From Candidatus Woesearchaeota archaeon (GTDB taxonomy: Archaea; Nanobdellota; Nanobdellia; Woesearchaeales; GW2011-AR4): a stretch of 9,024 nt of DNA. Where the stretch lies: the NCBI GenBank assembly GCA_016181325.1, contig JACOZO010000126.1:1-9024 (forward strand). Direction: 5' to 3'. Within the stretch, counting starts at the first letter, position 1. Each line of letters opens with the position of its first letter. Made by a program: the position numbers and the translations under genes. The notes below the pieces were generated by a model, which saw only the letters and a program-made list of their open reading frames with translations, had not been told where the DNA came from and did no database searches. Below, one piece after another: positions 5,106 to 9,024 of this stretch.

Positions 5106-5119
5106 TTTATAAAGGTTTC
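5106..5119 (-). promoter_or_regulatory. BRE/TATA promoter for the candidate small RNA
   Basis: Read on the minus strand, GAAACC (BRE-like, 5119-5114) is followed directly by TTTATAAA (5113-5106), an excellent archaeal TATA box. A start 26-27 nt downstream falls at about 5083. Between box and start lies a small inverted repeat, AGGGT/ACCCT (5091-5103, 3-nt loop), that could be an operator. The TATA box itself is symmetric and could in principle also fire rightwards. Confidence 0.6.
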
Positions 5120-5155
5120 TGATGCAAAATTTGAGTTGTGATATTTGAACGGCAG

Positions 5156-5164
5156 TTTTAAATA
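5156..5164 (+). promoter_or_regulatory. TATA box for the endonuclease gene
   Basis: TTTTAAATA is centred about 27 nt upstream of the ATG at 5187, consistent with a leaderless transcript for the endonuclease. No strong BRE is seen. Confidence 0.5.
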
Positions 5165-5186
5165 GCCAAATAATTATTGCTCATTT

Positions 5187-5714
5187 ATGATTAAGGGAGG
5201 TAAAGGTGGTTCAAAGACTTCAAAATCCGGATTAACTTTTGAGAAGAGAGTAGATTTAAGGTTAGTTCTTCAGGGAATAAAAGGTTACAAAGTAGAAGGA
5301 AACGAATTATTTTTCAATGACAAACTTGTGGCTAGGCTATACAAGAAGTTTGATATCTATAAAAAATTCTTACCCAAGCATAAAGTAAATTGGAAATCAA
5401 AACTTTCAAAGAAGCTTTTACCAGATGAAACAATATTTGTTTTATCAAACAAGACCTTGTTTATTATTGAAATAAAATTTCAAGAAGTGAGTGGTTCTGT
5501 CGATGAAAAACTGCAAACTTGCGATTTCAAAAAGAAACAATATACAAAATTACTTTCCGATACTGATATAGATGTTGAATATGTTTATGTGTTGAATGAC
5601 TGGTTTAAGAAACCCGAATATGCAGATGTGCTGGATTATATTAAGTCCGTAGGATGCCATTATTTCTTCACAGAAATTCCACTAAAATTTCTAGGATTAC
5701 AGGAACCATATTAA
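5187..5714 (+). CDS. PD-(D/E)XK nuclease, probable type II restriction endonuclease
   Basis: A 175-aa protein with the catalytic signature PDE (79-81), a 13-residue beta-strand spacing, then EIK (95-97, within LFIIEIKFQE). The N-terminus (GGSKTSKSGLTFEKRVDL, residues 8-24) and the VDEKLQTCDFKKKQYTKLL helix (105-123) after the active site resemble other small restriction endonucleases. It should cut DNA at a site protected by the adjacent methyltransferase, but the recognition sequence cannot be read from the protein. The ATG is preceded by a leaderless-type TATA box. The gene is AT-rich and converges on the methyltransferase, overlapping its 3' end by 4 nt. The nuclease fold is a strong call; its restriction role is inferred from motif plus neighbour. 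Confidence 0.85.
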   Translation: MIKGGKGGSKTSKSGLTFEKRVDLRLVLQGIKGYKVEGNELFFNDKLVARLYKKFDIYKKFLPKHKVNWKSKLSKKLLPDETIFVLSNKTLFIIEIKFQEVSGSVDEKLQTCDFKKKQYTKLLSDTDIDVEYVYVLNDWFKKPEYADVLDYIKSVGCHYFFTEIPLKFLGLQEPY

Positions 5715-6475
5715 ATCAGGTTAGATTGGGATAATCTTTTTTTTGCAATTGCAAGATATTTATTTTCTTTTTCAATGCCTATAGAGTTTCTGTTAAGCAT
5801 TTTAGCAACAACAGAAGTAGTGCCGGAACCCACAAAAGGATCTAGAATTAAGTCTTTTTCTTTACTTGAAGCCAAAATAATTCTTCTAAGCAATTCTATT
5901 GGCTTCTGTGTTGGATGTTCTCCTGCCCATTTTTCTTTTTTGGGTGTCAATGGAATACTCCATACATTTCTAGTCTGTTTTCCTCTTGGGTTTAACTGAT
6001 CCTCTATCTTATTTTTTGTGTCTTGATAGTTAAATGTCCACTTAGTCTTAGAATGGTTCTTAACAGCCCAGATTAGGTGCTCACAGCTCTCAGTAAACAT
6101 TCTGCAAGTAATATTTGGTTGTGCATTAGGTTTGAACCAAACAACACTATTATTTATTTTGAAATCCAAGTGCTGCAAAATAAATCCTAATTGATATATA
6201 TTATGAAAGGAACCACATACCCAAAAACTGCCCCCATGTTTTAAAACTCTCATACTTTCAGTAATCCATTTTATATTAAAGTCAAAGAATTCATCTTTTG
6301 AGAAGATATCCCAAGTCTCCTCTAAGGTAATATGTTTGCTATATTTCCACCCTAACCCTTTTTTCTTTGCTAAACCATATGGCGGATCAGCAAATATTAA
6401 ATCTATAGATTCCTCAGTAATATTCTTTAGTTCCTCTAGGCAATCCCCTTGGATTAGGTTATGTTTTGTTTGCAT
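5711..6475 (-). CDS. Beta-class DNA methyltransferase of a type II R-M system
   Basis: A 254-aa S-adenosylmethionine-dependent amino-methyltransferase, probably N6-adenine. The catalytic motif IV DPPYGL (30-35) precedes the AdoMet-binding motif I LDPFVGSGTT (211-220), the order that defines the beta class. SFWVCGSFHNIY (83-94), a GEHPTQKP motif (185-192) and a GIE (233-235) near the C-terminus complete the fold. Between them (about 100-180) lies the target recognition region. It protects host DNA from the convergent endonuclease. The start is 1 nt after the AbrB-like gene, with AAGGT upstream as ribosome-binding site, so the two are probably cotranscribed. The specificity is unknown. N4-cytosine activity is possible, but DPPY rather than SPPY favours adenine. 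Confidence 0.93.
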   Translation of the reverse strand: MQTKHNLIQGDCLEELKNITEESIDLIFADPPYGLAKKKGLGWKYSKHITLEETWDIFSKDEFFDFNIKWITESMRVLKHGGSFWVCGSFHNIYQLGFILQHLDFKINNSVVWFKPNAQPNITCRMFTESCEHLIWAVKNHSKTKWTFNYQDTKNKIEDQLNPRGKQTRNVWSIPLTPKKEKWAGEHPTQKPIELLRRIILASSKEKDLILDPFVGSGTTSVVAKMLNRNSIGIEKENKYLAIAKKRLSQSNLI

Positions 6476-6476
6476 T

Positions 6477-6641
6477 TTAATTTACCTTCTCAATAATCAA
6501 TTTATCCCCTTTAAGTTCTACATCTAATTCTTCTCCACCTTTCCAGCCTACCCCTCTGATTATCCTATTGGGTATAACAACAATATACTTAAAATATTCC
6601 TTATTTCCATAATCACGTCCCTTTTGTTTTATTAGTATCAT
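6477..6641 (-). CDS. AbrB/SpoVT-like DNA-binding protein, 54 aa, possible R-M controller
   Basis: A very small protein matching the swapped-hairpin AbrB fold. FKYIVVIPNRIIRGVGWKGG (17-36) contains the IP-x-x-I-x-x-x-G-W-x-x-G core, followed by EELDVELKGDKLIIEKV (37-53). The frame is open back to 6716, but the ATG at 6641 is preferred. It lies 27 nt from the centre of a strong TATA box (leaderless), and the domain needs no further residues. It ends 1 nt before the methyltransferase gene. Two direct repeats just upstream of its BRE (6678-6702) could be its operator. I infer that it is a repressor or controller of the restriction-modification unit, analogous in position to bacterial C proteins but of a different family. 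An antitoxin of an unseen toxin is less likely here. Confidence 0.75.
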   Translation of the reverse strand: MILIKQKGRDYGNKEYFKYIVVIPNRIIRGVGWKGGEELDVELKGDKLIIEKVN

Positions 6642-6663
6642 ATTCCTAATTAGATTTCCGATG

Positions 6664-6678
6664 TTTATAAATATTTCG
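6664..6678 (-). promoter_or_regulatory. BRE/TATA promoter of the AbrB-like/methyltransferase operon
   Basis: On the minus strand CGAAAT (BRE, 6678-6673) runs into ATTTATAAA (TATA, 6672-6664). The box is centred at 6668, exactly 27 nt before the ATG at 6641. This is among the best archaeal promoters in the window and supports leaderless translation of the AbrB-like gene. Confidence 0.7.
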
Positions 6679-6702
6679 GTTCCTAAATATAGGTTCCTAA
6701 AT
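6678..6702. repeat. Two 11-bp direct repeats, candidate operator
   Basis: GGTTCCTAAAT occurs at 6678-6688 and again at 6692-6702, a period of 14 bp. The first copy abuts the BRE of the AbrB-like/methyltransferase promoter, which suits an operator for an activator or repressor. It also lies in the space shared with the divergent NAD kinase gene, though well away from that gene's TATA box. Confidence 0.6.
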
Positions 6703-6737
6703 TTATATTTTAGCACTTAATGTATAAAAACCATAAA

Positions 6738-6747
6738 AACATTTAAA
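6738..6747 (+). promoter_or_regulatory. TATA box for the NAD kinase gene
   Basis: A TTTAAA core at 6742-6747, preceded by an A-rich BRE-like stretch, would place transcription start near 6771, about 8 nt before the ATG at 6779. A second AT box (TATAAAAA, 6723-6730) further upstream is a weaker alternative. Confidence 0.45.
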
Positions 6748-6778
6748 ACCACTGATTGCAATATCAGGCTGTCTGAAT

Positions 6779-7567
6779 ATGGAAAAAATAATGGTCGTGC
6801 GCTCGAAAGCCTTTAGCGACGAGCAAAGGCTCACGCTCAAGGTAGTTGAGAAATTCCTCAGGGACAAAAAAATAAAGGCAGTATTCTGCGAAAGGGAAGC
6901 CCTGAATGCCGCGAATTTTCTTGACTGCAGCCTTGTAATCGCGATTGGCGGCGACGGGACTTTCCTGAGGTCTTCGCATTTCATAATGGACGATACGCCA
7001 TTGCTCGGGGTGAATGCGGACATCGGGAGCAAGGAAGGTTTTTACATGAGGTGCAGCAGGTACGATTTCGATAAAAAGATGTCCCTTTTCCTGAAAGGGA
7101 AATATTCCATAATGAAGCTGCTGAGGCTCGAGGCTTCGATAAACAGGAAAAAGGTTGAAGAGCTCGCGCTGAATGAATACTACATGGGAGCCGGCAAGGG
7201 CTACATCACATCAAGGTATGTCCTGCAGGTGGATTCCTCAAAAGAAAGGCAGAGAAGCAGCGGGGTTATTGCCGCGACTCCCACTGGATTGAATGCCTGG
7301 GCCAAATCCATTGGCGTAAATCTTGGCATTGCAGGCAGCCGGTTTGCCTATGCCGTCAGGGAGCCTTATGAAGGAAGAATATCTGGCAGCTACAGGCTCA
7401 AATCAGGCATAATCGGCAGGAATTCCGCTATAAAGGTCAGGCCTGAAATGAACGGCTTCATACTGGTCGCCGATTCAGTGGGAAAAGAGCACCCTCTTGA
7501 TTATGGGGATACTGCCTCGATAAGGGCTTCTGATAAATATTTAAGCGCTGTGGATTTCCTCGAGTGA
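6779..7567 (+). CDS. nadK: ATP-NAD kinase (NAD+/NADH kinase)
   Basis: Cytosolic enzyme that phosphorylates NAD to NADP, 262 aa. The IGGDGTFLRSS motif (56-66) is the family's active-site glycine-rich loop. GVNAD (77-81) corresponds to the usual LGVN segment, LNEYYMG (131-137) to the NE/D ligand, and AATPTGLNAWAKSIG (165-179) to the TPTGSTAYS-type loop, somewhat diverged. The C-terminal beta domain follows, with an ISG at 201-203. The ATG at 6779 matches a typical NADK N-terminus (KIMVVRSK). The gene runs divergently from the R-M operon and is followed after 3 nt by the aminotransferase, so they probably form one transcript. Base composition returns to that of the ribosomal genes. Confidence 0.92.
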   Translation: MEKIMVVRSKAFSDEQRLTLKVVEKFLRDKKIKAVFCEREALNAANFLDCSLVIAIGGDGTFLRSSHFIMDDTPLLGVNADIGSKEGFYMRCSRYDFDKKMSLFLKGKYSIMKLLRLEASINRKKVEELALNEYYMGAGKGYITSRYVLQVDSSKERQRSSGVIAATPTGLNAWAKSIGVNLGIAGSRFAYAVREPYEGRISGSYRLKSGIIGRNSAIKVRPEMNGFILVADSVGKEHPLDYGDTASIRASDKYLSAVDFLE

Positions 7568-7570
7568 CCG

Positions 7571-8485
7571 GTGCCTACTTTGAGAAAAACAAGATTGACA
7601 TGGATCAACGGAAAAATTACCGAATCAGGGGATGCTAAGATAAGCATACTCAGCCATTCGCTTCATTACGGCTCTGGAATTTTTGAGGGCATAAGATTCT
7701 ATGCTGCAGAGCGCGGCCCTGCCATATTCAGGCTAAGAGAGCACATTGACAGGCTTTTCAGGGGCGCCGAAAAAATAGGCATGGCGCCTGAATATTCCAA
7801 GCAGGACGCAATTGCCGCAATAAAAAAACTGGTGATGTCAAGCGGCCTTGGCAGCGGCTACATCAGGCCGATATTTTTCTACGGCGAAGGCCCTATGCAG
7901 GTAATCCCTAAAAATGTCCCTTCCAGTCTTGCCATATCAGTATGGCCTTTGGATTCCTATCTAAAATCCGGTTCTGTCAGGGTTGCCGTGTCAGGATACA
8001 CAAGGCCGGATTGCAATGCAACTGACACCAATGTGAAGCTCAGCGGCAATTATTCAAGCTCAGTGTTGGCAGGCCTTGAAGCCGTGCGTAATGGTTTTCA
8101 CGAGGCCCTGATGCTGGACTCAAGGGGATTCATAGCAGAGGGGACTGCCCAGAACATATTTTTTGCAGGCGGCGAAAATGAAAATATCATCTGCACTCCA
8201 AAGCCAGGAAGCATACTGCCCGGCATAACCCGTGATTCAGTGATCACAATTGCCAAAGATCTGAAATTTAAAGTCTTGGAGCAGGGCTTGAGGATTCGCG
8301 GCATTGGCAAATTTTCAGAGAGCTTCTTTTCCGGCACAGCGACTGGCATAGCGCCCATTTCACGGATAGGCGATGTCACATTCCGCGGCAGCCGTGGGCA
8401 TATAACAAAAAAACTGAAATCCGAATTCATTGACGCGGTCCACGGCAGGATCGGGAAGTACGGCAGATGGCTCACTTATGTATAG
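7571..8485 (+). CDS. ilvE: Branched-chain amino acid aminotransferase (fold type IV PLP enzyme)
   Basis: A 304-aa class IV aminotransferase that interconverts Val, Ile and Leu with their 2-oxo acids using pyridoxal phosphate and glutamate. Landmarks are WINGKI (11-16), SHSLHYGSGIFEGIRFY (28-44), the conserved R61 near the HIDRLF stretch, the catalytic lysine K156 in NVKLSGNYSSSVLAGLEA (154-171), EALMLDSRGFIAEGTAQNIF (178-197) with E190, PGITRDSV (217-224) and FFSGTATGIAPI (252-263). The length equals E. coli IlvE to within a few residues. The start is a GTG 3 nt after the NAD kinase stop. A TTG at 7580 with GGTG a few bases upstream is a possible alternative start. D-amino acid transaminase is a related family, but the motifs and length favour IlvE. 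Confidence 0.92.
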   Translation: MPTLRKTRLTWINGKITESGDAKISILSHSLHYGSGIFEGIRFYAAERGPAIFRLREHIDRLFRGAEKIGMAPEYSKQDAIAAIKKLVMSSGLGSGYIRPIFFYGEGPMQVIPKNVPSSLAISVWPLDSYLKSGSVRVAVSGYTRPDCNATDTNVKLSGNYSSSVLAGLEAVRNGFHEALMLDSRGFIAEGTAQNIFFAGGENENIICTPKPGSILPGITRDSVITIAKDLKFKVLEQGLRIRGIGKFSESFFSGTATGIAPISRIGDVTFRGSRGHITKKLKSEFIDAVHGRIGKYGRWLTYV

Positions 8486-8506
8486 GAATGCTATAATAGA
8501 TGAAAA

Positions 8507-8848
8507 ATGAAAATAAAAGAAATGAGCGAAACCGAAATCATCGAAATGATAAGGAGAAAAGTTAAAGTTAAAATTAGTAATGTTAAAATTGGAATAGGCG
8601 ACGACTGCGCGGTGCTGGAACATTCAAGAACCGAGTATCTTCTTGCAAAGACGTGCACGCTTGTCAACAATGTCCATTTTTCGCTGGAATATTTCACGCC
8701 GGAGCAGGTTGGCATGAAGGCAGTGGAAAGCGCTGTCAGCGACATAGCGGCCATGGGCGGCATTCCTGATTACTGCTTAGCAGCCATCGGCATCCCCCCT
8801 GACTTTGATTCAAATTTTGGTTGGCAGAAATTCCGGCAATACCAATAA
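8507..8848 (+). pseudogene. thiL: Thiamine-monophosphate kinase (ThiL), N-terminal fragment with aberrant end
   Basis: ThiL phosphorylates thiamine monophosphate to the diphosphate cofactor and is normally about 300 aa. Residues 1-99 are clearly ThiL: GIGDDCAVL (29-37), NVHFSLEYFTPEQVGMKA (55-72), SDIAAMGGIPDYCLAAIGIPPD (78-99). From about residue 100 the sequence no longer resembles the family, and the frame stops at 8848, removing the ATP-binding core and the whole C-terminal domain. In addition, the Mg-binding Asp of the STDTLV-type motif appears as Cys (KTCTLV, C50). It follows ilvE by 21 nt. Either the gene is broken at about 8805 or the assembly joins two unrelated sequences there; the latter is plausible this close to the window end. 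Confidence 0.75.
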
Positions 8849-8875
8849 CAATAATAACAATTGATAAAACGATAA

Positions 8876-9024
8876 CCGAACTGCTTATCTTTTTCCTGGA
8901 TCTTAATAAAATCAGGCCGGCTAAAAATAAAAGAACGATTGGAGAAATATGCGAAAGAACTCAAAATTAATGAAGAGTTGCTCCACCGGTCATTGAATGA
9001 AGGAGCGTCCGGCGGAGAAAAGAA
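8876..9024 (+). pseudogene. sufC: Fragment of a SufC-like Fe-S assembly ATPase, incomplete at both ends
   Basis: This frame is open from 8876 to the window end and encodes, from about 8920, KERLEKYAKELKINEELLHR and then SLNEGASGGEKK. The ABC signature in the form NEG-x-SGGEKK, preceded by a helical LxxxAxxLxIxxELLxR stretch, is characteristic of SufC, the ATPase of the SufBCD iron-sulfur cluster scaffold. The Walker A half of the protein is missing. Instead, the fragment is joined within about 100 bp to a ThiL N-terminus. The bases between (about 8806-8915) are AT-rich, partly low-complexity, and carry no recognisable frame. In another frame (from 8809) a short AEIPAIPI stretch faintly resembles the EIPG region of SufC, so frameshifts are possible. 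Confidence 0.5.

Noticed and set aside
4945..5186. tRNA half, C/D box RNA or TPP riboswitch in the uS13 upstream region
   Set aside because: There is no T-loop motif, no properly spaced C and D boxes on either strand, and only a chance CCCTTTGAA resemblance to TPP elements.
6703..7032. Minus-strand ORFs opposite the NAD kinase
   Set aside because: They mirror a gene with clear GGDGT and TPTG motifs and show no family features.
1..9024. CRISPR array, insertion sequence or phage genes
   Set aside because: There are no regularly spaced repeats, no transposase or integrase frame, and no structural phage genes.

Overview
The window reads as a piece of an archaeal chromosome. The evidence is an archaeal-type ribosomal protein cluster (uS13, uS4, uS11, RNA polymerase subunit D, eL18, uL13, uS9), an intron-bearing tRNA-Leu without an encoded CCA, and several AT-rich BRE/TATA-like boxes about 25-28 nt upstream of start codons (leaderless promoters). 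Lineage cannot be fixed from this stretch. A compact, uncultivated (possibly DPANN-type) archaeon is a guess. The broken gene ends at the right edge would suit a metagenomic contig.

Layout: (1) 6-581 (+), an AT-rich orphan gene of unknown function. (2) 678-722, a nested hairpin with a T-run that closes the large minus-strand operon. (3) 729-4944 (-), a conserved information-processing operon in transcription order uS13, uS4, uS11, rpoD, tRNA-Leu(GAG), a stand-alone MetRS-beta/Arc1p-like tRNA-binding protein, eL18, uL13, uS9. Genes are separated by 1-9 nt or overlap, except around the tRNA, where short hairpins and a direct repeat sit. The tRNA-Leu next to eL18-uL13-uS9 matches an arrangement I recall from haloarchaea. 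(4) 4945-5186, an intergenic region holding a leaderless promoter for uS13, a BRE/TATA promoter with a predicted 73-nt three-way-junction RNA on the minus strand, and a leaderless promoter for the rightward gene. (5) 5187-6702, an AT-rich restriction-modification module: a PD-(D/E)XK endonuclease (+), a convergent beta-class DNA methyltransferase (-), and a 54-aa AbrB-like protein (-) cotranscribed ahead of the methyltransferase. An 11-bp direct repeat pair abuts their promoter. (6) 6779-8485 (+), a NAD kinase followed by a branched-chain aminotransferase. (7) 8507-9024 (+), a ThiL (thiamine-phosphate kinase) N-terminus that loses its family sequence near 8805, followed by a fragment carrying the SufC-type NEGxSGGEKK signature. 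This looks like a rearrangement or assembly junction.

Most of the window is housekeeping. The points deserving a second look are the unrecognised structured RNA at 5013-5085, the non-canonical tRNA intron, the AbrB-like protein as possible controller of the restriction-modification module, and the chimeric right edge.
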